A model generated the notes under the pieces. It saw nothing but the letters and a program-made list of their open reading frames with translations, was not told the origin of the DNA and did no database searches. From positions 3,782,001 to 3,846,000 of the forward strand of contig CM076153.1 in assembly GCA_038025085.1 (NCBI GenBank): a stretch of 64,000 nt of DNA, given 5' to 3'. The stretch comes from Tetragonia tetragonoides. Its lineage: Eukaryota; Streptophyta; Magnoliopsida; Caryophyllales; Aizoaceae. A program made the translations under genes and the position numbers. Of this stretch, positions 35,042 through 46,171 are shown in pieces; positions within the stretch are counted from its first letter, which is position 1, and the number at the start of each line of letters is the position of its first letter.

Positions 35042-35053
35042 TCCATATAAATT

Positions 35054-36089
35054 TAATGATGACTCTATTACACTCTTTCATATAAATTAATTTCTTACTG
35101 TATCTTTTTTTTAATTTGTTTTAATTTTCACTGGTCTATTTCAACTTTCACCACTTATCAATTACCATTGTCAAGAATGTCGACCAAACACATTTAGCTA
35201 CTTGGCAAAATTTTCTAGTTTATAACCAAAGAAAGAAACTTTCCACATAGAACCAATCAATCAATGATTTATTTAAAACTAAAACATTTTACATACCCAA
35301 CGTCGGCATCTGAATTTGTACACCTGTGTAATAACAGTATCAAATTTGTTGTACTGTGATCAGCCCTACAAAATCCAATAATAAATTCCTGATCTTCAAA
35401 CTTGTATGCTGAAATGAAGCACTAAGCAAAATCATAATCATGTCACAAAGTCATGTTGATTTATCCCTTGTCTACAATGATTATCTACTAATAATGTAAT
35501 TTTTAATGTACAACCTTTTTTCTAGAAAGGGGGTCTCATGATTCATGCCCACCCCAATTTTTTTTATTTTTAAAAAAGATTCCAATAATGTGTTAAAGTG
35601 AATAGCAATAGAAATATTACTGTAACAGATAACCAATATACAGAAAAATTAAAATCTACATTAATTATTTTTAACTAAAGGATCACTTCCAAGACAGGTT
35701 AATCACTATAAAAGTACTAGTACATTGTGTGGTTGTGGTACTAACCAGATCTGTAAATCCATCCTCACCTTAAATGAGGGAAATATAAATGTGTGTGTTA
35801 AACTTCAATTCATACGAACAAATATTTGTTTATCCACCGAGTAGTCTACCCATGTGATGTATAAATTGGTAATTGGATAGGCTTTGATATCACCCGGGTA
35901 GGCTACCCGGTGGATATATAAAGCATTCTCCAAATCACACGCCATTGCCAATGATATTGATAGTTTTGGGCATCATGAAAAGTAACTGTGTGCAATACCG
36001 ACTGTTAAAATTTCAGTAATCTCAGCTTGTAACTTTTAATTTACTAAAATACATTGTTGTTGATATTGGAGTTTAACTAGTACTAGTAT
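35054..36089. other. Intergenic, one foldback
   Basis: AT-rich sequence; a short inverted repeat at 35831-35915 (tatccaccgagtagtctacc against ggtagg-ctacccggtggata). No gene is seen. Confidence 0.5.
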
Positions 36090-38009
36090 TTAAAATGGAG
36101 AAACATCTTGACGCATAAAGAAAATGCCAGAGGGGCCACCAATGGGCATCAAAGCAAGCTTCACTGGACTTTCGGCACCTTCGTCAGCAGATAAGTAGCC
36201 AGTGTTAGCAATAAGATCTGTTTTGACAAGTCCAGGACACACACAGTTGATGCAAATGGAAGGGTGTTTCTTAGCCATAACTCTTGTGTATGCGTTCATG
36301 GCTGCTTTTGAGATATAGTAGGCACCAAAACCTGCATTCCACCCTTTGTCTGCCGGTGATGATCCGTCCTTTAAATCGCGGAGAAACACCTTAATCACCT
36401 CGTTTATCTTGTCCTCTGTCAGATTCTCAGCGTCGCTTAACACCGCTTTAGCCCACTCATTCTCTATAGTCTGCAATAACAACCATATAGGCTACAATCA
36501 CAGATTATCATCGAACTCATCCAAAGGATTAAGCTAATAGTTGAAGACCCAACTTATTATTAAATGACCAGATAACATGCTATTCCTACAAGAAATGGCA
36601 AGTTAGCAACTATAATTACTGATTATACATAGAAATATCCCTTCCCTGAATTACCACCTTCTGAAGGAGGTTCAAAATCAGGTACATACACCCTATTGGG
36701 GCACAGGTATAAAAGGCGTTAGTATTGATTATTTGTTCTGTACCTTCAGCTGTCCTACCATGGAGGAAACATTCACAATCCGTGCTGAATCTGACAACTG
36801 TAGGAGTGGCATAAGGGCTTCAGTCATTCGTTTTGCTGCGAAATAATTTGTGTTCACACATTCTTCAGCCAAGTCGTATGGTTGGGATGTTATCTCGTTC
36901 CAGTTCAGCTGCACAAAAGTGTGTAGCAATGTATAGAACACTAGATGAGCCAAACTCTTAATTGGATTTTTGTTTGATTTTCCACTATTTTGCTTAATTG
37001 AATTAGATGAAGGAGAAGACCAACCTGAAGACTTGTTACAGCTGACCTGAAAGCTTCATGGTCTAGTATTATAGCTCCACTAATCCCGGCATTATTCACC
37101 TGCAAAAAACATTAGTTCATCACATGCTTATTCACTTACTTCTAATCCAATTTTTCAAGACATTTGTTATATGGCAAGGATGCAGTAAGCCAGTAAACTC
37201 TGTATTTAGATCTTCAATTAAATGTTCGTTTTCAGCTTCTAACAATAAAAGTAATTTGCACTAATTAGTACTATACGTGGAGTAGCCCACTTAACTTATA
37301 TATAAGGTATACGTACCCACATTGATAATTCATGATTTGATTACAAAATAAGATGGGGAATTGTGCAAAATTACCAAGATATCAAGCTTGTCAAACTGGG
37401 ACTTGATAAAATCAGCAAGGGAGGCAATACTTTGTGGGTCAGTAACATCAAACTGGAATGTCCACCATTTCCAGTGGAGTCAAAAGCTTCTTTACTTTTT
37501 GGCTTCGGAATGTAATGGACTAAAGCAAAATGGCTCATAAAATTGTCGGCACTTCTTATTCATTGTGAAGTTGCCGATGGTCGTCGCACTTTGAATCTCG
37601 GGTCAAATGGCAACAGCCTCTCTGTGAGACTCTCACAGGGGTAAGGCTGCGTACAACCGACCCCCCCCCTACCCTGCTTAGGTGGGACCCCTCGTTGGAG
37701 GCACAGGGGTAATGTTAATGTATGTAACATCAAACTGATGAAAAACTACAGAATCAGAAAAACCAGTTTCCTTGAGCTTCAGAACAGCTTCAAGACCCTT
37801 GTTTTCATCCCTGGCAGTTAAAACCACCATCACCCCATTTGAAGCTAATTGCTTGCAAATTCCAAAACCTATCCCTTTATTTGCTCCTGTGACAACAGCA
37901 TACCTGCCAATAAAGTGGGATGAGCTTCAAATTTTAAATCAAGATAAGGATAGCAAAAGAGAGAGAGACAGTACCTCTTTGTTGAGAGAAAAGAGAAAGC
38001 TTCATCCAT
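36090..38009 (-). pseudogene. SDR110C reductase (neomenthol dehydrogenase/isopiperitenone reductase type), SINE-disrupted
   Basis: Five exons: 38009-37975, 37903-37375, 37099-37025, 36908-36744 and 36470-36090. Motifs: cofactor loop [14 protein letters not shown], catalytic Ser in VNVSSMVG, and YYISKAAMNAY with the YxxxK pair. The C-terminus has CINCVCPGLVKTDL, typical of the plant NADPH-dependent reductases of terpenoid and alkaloid pathways. Exon 2 contains a 268-bp SINE (37456-37723) flanked by a 14-bp target duplication. Without the SINE and one repeat the gene is exactly 903 nt, a 300-residue protein with no other lesion. With it, translation meets a TAA about 15 codons into the insert. 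All other exons are clean, so the insertion is recent. Allelic or spliced rescue is possible but not shown. Confidence 0.9.
37456..37723 (+). mobile_element. SINE inside SDR exon 2
   Basis: 268 bp between two copies of gtaacatcaaactg (37442-37455 and 37724-37737). The body has ggtaaggctgcgtacaaccg, a stretch shared by plant SINE families, and tttgaatctcgggtc as a weak B-box. No poly(A), but it ends in AT-rich taatgttaatgtat. Confidence 0.82.
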
Positions 38010-39171
38010 TGTTTAGGAAATTTGGGAGTTTGAGGCCAAAAAATGTGATGAGGAAGAGTATAATTGACAATATCATTCAGAAAACTCCTACTAATAAAGT
38101 CTGTCGGAAGCTACTACTATATCATATGGAGGCCAAAAAAATAATATTCAGAAAACTCCTACTTTGCAATGAGTATCAAAGCATTTACAACTCATGATCA
38201 CCAATTTAAAAATTAAAAAAACAAAAATATTTACAAGAAACAACCTTTCACGTACAAGTACATTAGTCAACAGTCACTCTGTCCCAAACAAATCTTGTCA
38301 ACTTTTGCATGATTTCGAAGACACCACTGTGACAAAAAATACTATTAAAAATCAATCTAACACAAGTACTCATTACATTGTAATTATAAATTTTCACAAA
38401 TTTTGACTGTTGATAAGATTTATTTGGAACAGGGGACAGGGGAGTATTCTATATATACAAAGTTCCTAGCTGCTAGGATTGGTTTTCCATCAAAAGAAAA
38501 ATTAAGGCAAGGTATTGACTTGTCTATTATAAATATTCTGCAGGCATGAGATTTCTTAAGAGAATCTCCAGCAAATTAGTGAAAAGCATAAAAATAAAAA
38601 AATATATATAAAAAATGAAAAAAATACTCTAAAAACAATATAAAAATACTACCAACACTTACGAAAGGGTAGAACAATTTGAGCACCACCTTGGCATCGG
38701 ATTCCCGATTCCAGGATTGTAGGAGCTGGTAGCAATTCCACGACCACAAGTCGATCTGTTTTTGCTCCGATTGGTTACCCACGTTTGGTCTTTGGAGTTG
38801 CGTTAACTATACGAAAAAAAATTTGCATAGGGGTAGATAGATCCACGTCGTAGGAGTATAAGACTGTAATATACAAATGTAATAAAGTACTGTATATAAT
38901 TTTGACTCTTAGAATTCCAAGAACTTAATTTCATGTATAAATTTTGATCCTTGATGATTATGAATTTTTGTGTCATTTTCGATCTGGTCTAGTTAATCGC
39001 GCTCAGTTCAATTTGGTTATTAAATTTTTTTACAGGGTTGAATTGGATTAAATCGAATTTTTGGGATCATTCTCTATAGTAGATAATGTATTACAAATGT
39101 CCTTTAATTCTCGAAACGAAACGATAGCGGAATGATCATTTCACTGATGAGTAATTCCAACATTAATTAAT
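38010..39171. other. Intergenic, no gene seen
   Basis: Upstream of the SDR start and downstream of dirigent gene 1. A short direct repeat (gaggccaaaaaa with attcagaaaactcctac) occurs twice at 38030-38165. No coding sequence is seen. Confidence 0.5.
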
Positions 39172-39747
39172 TCAAACATGAAATAGAGAAGCATATGGAG
39201 GCCAATACAGATAAAAGTCGATCTTGTAACAAGTAGTGTGACCCGAAAGATCAACCGGAACCGTGGTTATGTATCCTTGAACGTACCTAAAATCTCCAGT
39301 CCCACCCACCATAGGAAGTTCCGAGAACTTCACATAGTCAGCTGTCCCTACGTTCAACACCGTACCTTTGTACCCTTTTACATTCAAGGTTATCCTGGAA
39401 AGACAAGTGGTTCGCTGCCCGTCAAAGCTCGACGTGACAGCTGACCCCTCGGTGATACCAAGGACGTCCGAGGACGGGTCAGGGGTCGCTGTGAGCGGGT
39501 CATGGAAGGCGAAGAGAGATCCGAAAGGGTTCGAGGTCTTGGTGATTTCGGTTGGTCCTGTTACGCCTTTAACTATGTAGTAAGCTGTTTTGTTGTAGGT
39601 TTCTTGCAGATAGAGTGTGAAACGCAGGGATTTTATGCCGTTAGGGTGGTGCTGTTCGTGCACCTGGTGGTGAGAAGTGGGGGCTGCTAAGGTTGGGAGT
39701 GAGAGGAATAGAGGAAGAAACACAAGAGGGAGTAGAGAGAGAGCCAT
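39172..39747 (-). CDS. Dirigent protein 1 (intact, single exon)
   Basis: A 191-residue intronless frame. Residues 1-21 form a signal peptide (MALSLLPLVFLPLFLSLPTLA), then a His-rich linker (SHHQVHEQHHPNG). The dirigent beta-barrel follows, with LRFTLYLQETYNKTAYY, the VTGP segment, FGSLFAFHDPLT, GTADYVKFSELPMVGGTGDFR and a C-terminal CYKIDFYLYWPPY. Length and single-exon structure fit the dirigent family, apoplastic proteins that direct radical coupling or cyclisation of phenolics; some act on terpenoids such as gossypol. The substrate cannot be told. A conserved TATA-like box lies about 70 bases upstream. A near copy is at 53992-54580. Confidence 0.85.
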   Translation of the reverse strand: MALSLLPLVFLPLFLSLPTLAAPTSHHQVHEQHHPNGIKSLRFTLYLQETYNKTAYYIVKGVTGPTEITKTSNPFGSLFAFHDPLTATPDPSSDVLGITEGSAVTSSFDGQRTTCLSRITLNVKGYKGTVLNVGTADYVKFSELPMVGGTGDFRYVQGYITTVPVDLSGHTTCYKIDFYLYWPPYASLFHV

Positions 39748-39812
39748 AATTGGTATAGTTGTGAATTGTGATTGTTAATTTGCATGGTGTATGAAGGGGT
39801 GGGAATTGGGAT

Positions 39813-39821
39813 CTTAAATAG
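39813..39821 (-). promoter_or_regulatory. TATA-like box of dirigent gene 1
   Basis: The minus strand reads CTATTTAAG, 66-74 bases before the ATG. The same word sits 60-68 bases before the ATG of dirigent gene 2. Confidence 0.5.
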
Positions 39822-40335
39822 TACTCCTAGCAACTTAGCAAGTGGAAGTGAATAACTATATATTTGGTATGAGCCTTTTCGTCCAAACGAAGAAGAAGAG
39901 GAGAAATGGAAAGGAAAGGAAAGGAAAGGAAGGAAACTTGAGAGGGATAGTCCAGATAGAACGAAAATATTGTCTAAACATGAAATCTGCCTAGTGCGAA
40001 ATGGGTTGGACTTATGGACCCGAAATAGTCTGAGTTAGGTGGAGATTCGTTCTTACCTTTATATTTGAAAAACAATACTTGAATATCATCCCAATTATAC
40101 TGTGGACAATCATTAGACAATGTGTTCTTTCAAAAAAGAAAAGAAAACATAAAGAGTATATGTAGTAAGAAATATAAGAGCTACATATTTCAAGACATAA
40201 CTTGGGCAGAGTTATTTTCTGCTGAACTGAACAGTTATGATCTAAATTATGATTAATGTTAGGATCCACAATAATGTGTGAGTGAACAGTAATTCCATAG
40301 TGTGAGAGTCCAACAACAATAATTTTATACTCCAA
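39822..40335. other. Intergenic, no gene seen
   Basis: Dirigent gene 1 upstream DNA with a GGAAA-type purine tract (39900-39935). No gene is seen. Confidence 0.5.
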
Positions 40336-41080
40336 TCTATTATTATATATATATAAGTGGATTTACACTATTGCTTGATGGACACGTGGGCGTCCACATA
40401 AGCAAGGTATACCCACATTGCTTGACACGTCATCAAATAATAAATGCATGAATCTATACTAATGCATGAATCTACATTAATGCTTGAATCTACATTAATA
40501 TTAAACACATTTTCTTAAATTTTTATAATGATACATGTATATAATAATCAAAAATATATTTATTTTGCTATTAATACTCTTTTTTTGTTTTTTTTAGGGG
40601 GGACACCCATGCTTTAACAATATATACAGCTCACTATATTCGAGTCAAAGTGTACATCATTACTATTTCAATTTTTGCATATTTTGTTCTATAATAGTAG
40701 AAACAATATGTATACTAACTTCCAATGATGGGTATATATAGTTGTTAACCACTTAATCATACTTTTATTGCATCCATTTGATACTTAGGATACGATTTCC
40801 TGGGTATTTGGAGTAAATTGCAGAAAAATTAGTAGTATTGGGAGTGATCTTTTAGACGAATATTGGACACTAGAAATTAAGGTAAATTGCAACAAAAATA
40901 GTAAAAGTTTGGTTATACAAACCAGGTTCATATCATGATTGTTAAGGAATGAGTTATTATATATTTTGGTATTCTACCCTACAATTAATGCAATGTTGTA
41001 GATTTGTACCATATTAAGCGAGAGGTTTCGTAGAAGAGGATTTTTATACCGAACCGTACATCGCACGGGAATGTAACTAG
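40336..41080 (+). mobile_element. Non-autonomous Helitron, 745 bp
   Basis: It starts TCTATTATTATATATATA and ends CTAG. Just before the end is the hairpin word ccgtacatcgcacgg, the form typical of plant Helitron 3' ends, 8 bases from CTAG. It sits between A and T, the Helitron target, with no target duplication. No Rep/helicase is encoded. Confidence 0.72.
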
Positions 41081-42243
41081 TTTATCAAAATATATAGAAT
41101 GGGTGAATAGTAGAATTCCAACAAGTGGGGATCGTTTAACTGTTTAAGACTTTAAGCATCACTCCAATTTATCAAAACTACTCGGATACCGCAATTCAAT
41201 TCTAACCATTATGGTTCTGAGGGTCCTATGTGGCATTAATAAAAACTTTCACTTTTGCATTATCTTCGTTACAAGACAAGATATACAGAATTCCGAGACA
41301 CCAAGCATCAAAATCATGATTTCTATCATGTTTTTCCTTTCTCAAATATACCACATCAGATGAAAATGGAGAATAAAGTATGTCGGGGGCCTTGATTGTG
41401 AATGAATGGGTGATATTGGACAACTAACAAAGAAAGTAACCAATCCAAATGAAAAACAAGGAAAGAAAACAAGCAGCAGCATCAACAACAGCATTAATCG
41501 GCGCTAGACGCACATGTTCGCAAAGGTCATGTATTTCAAAGATTTTGAGAATGAGGAAACCAAAAGTAATCAAATGACATCAAAATTTCGAAGTACTGTA
41601 AGCAATTCGACACAGAGGACTTAGCAGAACAATTTTCATTTTTATAGCATCTCTAATGCTACAAACACTTAATGGCTTCTACAAATCTTTCCTTTTTGAT
41701 GTCAGAATGGGGAGTTGTCGATAGTTTTTTTTTGTCCGTTCGGGAAACAGGTAACTATATTCCATTCGTCAGGGATGCGGAGTGACACTCTTTGAAAAAG
41801 ATTACACCCGAACGAGTCCTAGAGATGGCCTGGAACTCAGAGAATCTATAAGGCAAAACAAACAACAGCAGCTCTAATCAAAGTAACCTAGCTATCAAGC
41901 AGCCAAGAGGCATTAGAGAGGTTGGGGGTAAACTTATAAACTCGTGTACACACATCAAACTTATTCTTCCAGACAATTTGAGACACACTAAGAGACTTCT
42001 CGATGAAGATCCTTGAGTTATGTTCTCGCCATATGTGAATGTAATTCCAAGAATTTAATTAAATTTTTTTTTATTTAGTTGTTTATTCAAAAAAATGATT
42101 ATTGGGTTAGAGGATAATGAATTTCGTATCTGATTTATAAGTAGATCTAGGGGAGTTTAAATGTTTGTGCTTGTAAGCCTTCTTTCTTTTACAGTACTTG
42201 ATAACCCACCCAACAAAACCAAAAAGGTACATAATAATTAACA
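41081..42243. other. Intergenic with a LINE relic
   Basis: Contains the LINE fragment at 41880-42045 and otherwise AT-rich sequence upstream of the CYP71D-like gene. No gene is seen. Confidence 0.5.
41880..42045 (-). mobile_element. LINE 3'-end relic, copy 3
   Basis: The minus strand encodes WREHNSRIFIEKSLSVSQIV, the C-terminal signature of plant LINE reverse transcriptase proteins, followed by about 30 more residues and a stop. Only this end is present. It is diverged from the two relics near 0.9 and 10.1 kb. Confidence 0.6.
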
Positions 42244-44060
42244 ATGGAAATTTTATGGTTATTCCCAACACTCCTCTTCACCCTGATCTCCATATTCACC
42301 CTACGGAAGAAGTTTCTCAAAGCCACACCAAAACCACCACAATTACCTCCAGGACCTCGAGCGCTGCCCATAATAGGTAACCTACACCAACTTGCAGGCA
42401 ACAACAAAACTAGACTCCCTCAACACCGCCTACATGAGCTGGCGAGGGTGCATGGTCCTATCATGCACCTTCGCCTAGGGGAAGTCCCCACGATGGTGGT
42501 CTCCTCCGCTGAGGTGGCAAAGGAGGTACTGAAAACCCATGAAGCCAACTTCTGTAACCGTCCCAAGGTTCTGTTTGGTAAAGAGTTTGGTTATGACTAT
42601 TCTGATATTGGGTTTGCCCCTTACGGATTGTACTGGCACAAGGTTCGGAAGATAGCTGTCATGGAGCTCTTCTCCGCTAAACGGGTCCGGTCATTTAGGG
42701 ATATTAGGGAAGAGGAGACCACTAACCTCATCACCTCCATTGCCTCTGAGGTTGCAGCTACAGGGTCTGTCGTAAACCTGAGTGATAAACTCTTTAAACT
42801 CACTTTTGACATCACCACCAGGTATAAATCTGAGTAGCCTTTGTTAATATGCACACAAGGAACTTGCCTACTTAAAAGGGGTGTACACTGAGTCATCCAT
42901 TACAATTAACTATATATATCTACTCTGTTGTAATGTCTTTGTTTGGTACTTCAACTGGAATTAATTGACAAATGTTATTATGCTACTACTGTTTCACCAT
43001 CAGAGCCATTTTTAGCATGAAAGGAAAGGATCAAGAAGCATTTAGAGCAGTGACGAAAGAGATGGGAAAGGCTCTATCTGGTTTTGTAATTGCGGATCTT
43101 TACCCATCTATTAAGTTGCTCCCTACAATAAGTGGGATAAGCAGAAAACTCAAAGGTATCGTTCAGGAGTCTGATAAGTTACTTGAACCTATAATATATG
43201 AGCACAAGGTTAACATCAAGAGGAAAGGGAATACAGAAGAAGACTTGCTCGATGTCCTTTTGAAGTATCACAAGGACAATCCCGACGACAGTACTGAGTT
43301 CTCCTTGACCACCAACAACATTAAAGGGATTGTTCTGGTAAGTATATTCTCTTATAATCCAATTTCGGTATATAGGATAAATTGGTTTTGAGTACTTATC
43401 AGTAATATATGGATAGTTATCTATAAACAAATGCAGGAAATCTATTTTGCTGGAAGTGACTCATCCTCAACATTAGTAGAGTGGGTAATGTCAGAGCTGC
43501 TAAAGAATCCCCAAGTAATGGAAAACGCACAAGCAGAAGTCAGAGAAGTGTATAAGGAAAAAGGAACCATAGATGAAACAAAACTCGTAGAGCTGAAATT
43601 TCTGAAGTTAATAATCAAGGAAACTCTTAGATTACACCCTCCTGTGCCTCTCGAACCAAGAGAATCCATTGAGGGATGTCAAATCTGTGGCTACGATATA
43701 CTTGCTGAAACACGAGTTTTCATAAATGCGTGGGCTATAGGAAGGGATCCAAACTATTGGTCGCAACCTAATATGTTTAATCCGGAAAGATTTGAGGGCT
43801 CTTCGATAGATTACAAAGGAAACAACTTTGAGCTGATCCCATTTGGTGCAGGGAAAAGAATATGTCCTGGTATGGCACTTGGTATTGCCAACATTGAGCT
43901 CCCTCTGGCTATGTTATTGTATCATTTTGATTGGAAGTTGCCAAGTGGAATCAAGCCTCAAGAATTGAACATGGATGAATTATTTGGTATGCCAGCCAAG
44001 AGGAAAAATGACCTGTTAGTGTTTCCTAGCCCTTATGCTGATTCGTCCCTTTTCAAATGA
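42244..44060 (+). CDS. CYP71D-like cytochrome P450 (intact)
   Basis: Three exons: 42244-42821, 43004-43337 and 43437-44060; 511 residues with all frames matching. It has an N-terminal membrane anchor and hinge (PPGPRALPIIGNLHQL), C-helix WHKVRK and I-helix AGSDSSST, where the usual Thr is Ser. KETLR is the ExxR. PERF and the haem loop FGAGKRICPG follow, with Cys at about 447. Closest in feel to CYP71D/CYP71BE sesquiterpene hydroxylases such as premnaspirodiene or 5-epi-aristolochene oxidases; this is from family knowledge. It would act at the ER with cytochrome P450 reductase. The intron before the I-helix is the conserved one; the extra intron after FDITTR (AG/A split codon) is less usual. 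It is the only plus-strand P450 here and lies 14 kb from synthase 2. Confidence 0.9.
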
Positions 44061-46171
44061 GGTATTTCCTTGTGTAAAATTGAAATAATATGTTCATGTA
44101 GTCTATATAACAATACACACTATTGGCTTTCCTATTTTAGGGTGATTTCAGAATAAGGACATTGTAGTGAGAATTGGGGTTTGGAACCGTGGCGCCATTT
44201 CCACCTTCCATGTAGAAGACGGGTCCGATTCTCATCTCCAACAATTTGGGATCCCTTTTACCCTCCTCCAAGCTGTTGGGAGTCCTGGTACCGTCTTATT
44301 AATCTTTTAAAAAATTGGGGTTTGGAACCGTGTTATGTAGATTTAAAATAATCAAAAGATTGATTGAGTTCTGTGAATAATCCTTTTGTAATAAGGAACT
44401 CCAATTCTGATTAACACTATTGTATGAATTAGGTCTGTACCTCTCATTCATTTTGCAGAATTTTAAAAAGATGTCACAACGAAAAAGTTCAGTGCACATC
44501 ATAACACTTTAAAAAGATGATCAATTTCTAACAACAATGACCCATCATTCGCAAACAATAATCAGATATTGAACAACAAATATGAAATTAGGGGTGGCTA
44601 GATTATGGCCGTCGCTATGAAAATTTGAACTAATGAAGAAAATGCGAAAATTCACCAAAGAATCGGAAAATTCCATAGAAACCAGAATGGTAGGATTATA
44701 ATTTTGTAAGTAAGAGAATCGTACCTCTGGGTATGGAGAATGGACGTATGGCTACAGCAGTTGTTCTTCTTCTTCTTCGACGTGTAGATTCCATTTCCGT
44801 TCCCGCTGCTCTTTTGGCTTGAAAACCCTTGCCGTTGTAAAAGTGCTGCTATATGTTGACAAGTCTGATCGACGGAAGGAACAAAGTCCACACCTTCAAC
44901 TGCTACATACAGTTAACGCCTAAGAACTAAGAAGCCCACCCTCAGGACCTCAACAAGCCCAAAGCCTTGCAATTGGCCTGTCAATTTGTTTTAAATTTTT
45001 TCTTTAATGGTAAAAATAGAAAAGGAGATGTTAGGAAGACCTCCTCTCGAGATGGACTTCTAACGTATCATTATAAAGAATGCGGCTGAGGGCAAAGTCA
45101 TGTGCAAAGAATTCATCCCGACTAAGGTGACAAAATTTGGCACAACTTTTTGCCTAATCTCGATATCATGGAGGAACCAAATCTGGAGAGTGTGGGAGAG
45201 AGTGGGTGAGGGGAAGGATAGAGAAAGGAAAATGAGAGAGAGAGAGAGAGAGAGAGATTAGCACGTACAATCAACATGAGAGTAACATTTAACTATTGAA
45301 ATTTGGACATCCAGTCAGTCGCCATATTCACCTCACTCAATATATGATCGATTATAACAAGTCCCAACAGTGTAAGAAATTTTCTAGTATCAATTATAAG
45401 CGCGCTGATTTGCCACGGAAATTTTTTTCAAAAATAGTGGTAATAAGATAAAGATGAAACATTAACTCATCAATGAGAGATATAGAACTTAGGGTGGATA
45501 GCGCAGTAGTACATCCCCCCTCATTATCATTAATGATCTAAGATCGAGTCTCATTACCCTCAAAGAGAGAGACTTTTTGCAATTTCACACAAAAAAAAGT
45601 AACTGAAAACATTAAGTTTCTTCTTTGGGAGGCTAATTAATATTGCTCGTGTCCCTAGTCTATGGCGGACTAAGGCTCTGTTCTCGTCATCAGAATGGTG
45701 CGAGATAGTGAGAAACGTAATAGAACAGAACTGAGTGGGGCGTAAAACGAAACGACTCAGTGCGAATAATGAAAGAAATTGTGTGACAAAATAAAGTACA
45801 GAATACGGACAGAACGGCGCGGAACGGAACAGAACAGAAGAGAATCCAATATGAAAATGACGAAAAGAACATAGCCAAGTCTACCCAAATGGGCTTTTTT
45901 TTACAATAACATGGAGTACTACCTTTCTTAGTTTAAAATTTCAGCCAATGGATTTTGGTGTAGAAGCCCATAAGGCTTTAAGGTAAGGAGTACATTTAAA
46001 CATTAGAAGCCCATAACTCTTTAGTTTGAAAATTCACCCTGGGACACAGATAATGTTACCAACAATGTCTATCCATTATTTGCACCCAAAAAAAAAAATG
46101 TGTATCCATTAATTTACCTTGAACTGAAACAATAATTACAATATAGAGTAAGTACTCCTAGTACTACTCCA
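44061..46171. other. Intergenic, no convincing gene
   Basis: A phrase ttggggtttggaaccgtg occurs at 44175 and again at 44318. A minus-strand open stretch (44891-44652) has protein-like composition but is unrecognised. An AG microsatellite is at 45235-45256. A tRNA/SINE-like segment (gggtggatagcgcagtagt, then gatcgagtctcattac) is at 45490-45590. No gene is supported. Confidence 0.4.

Noticed and set aside
44652..44891. Possible small protein on the minus strand
   Set aside because: Protein-like for about 50 residues but with no homologue I recognise, no splice support and no duplicate copy; kept as a remark only.
45490..45590. tRNA-like or SINE segment
   Set aside because: A-box and B-box words are weak and no target duplication or tail could be fixed; noted only in the intergenic entry.
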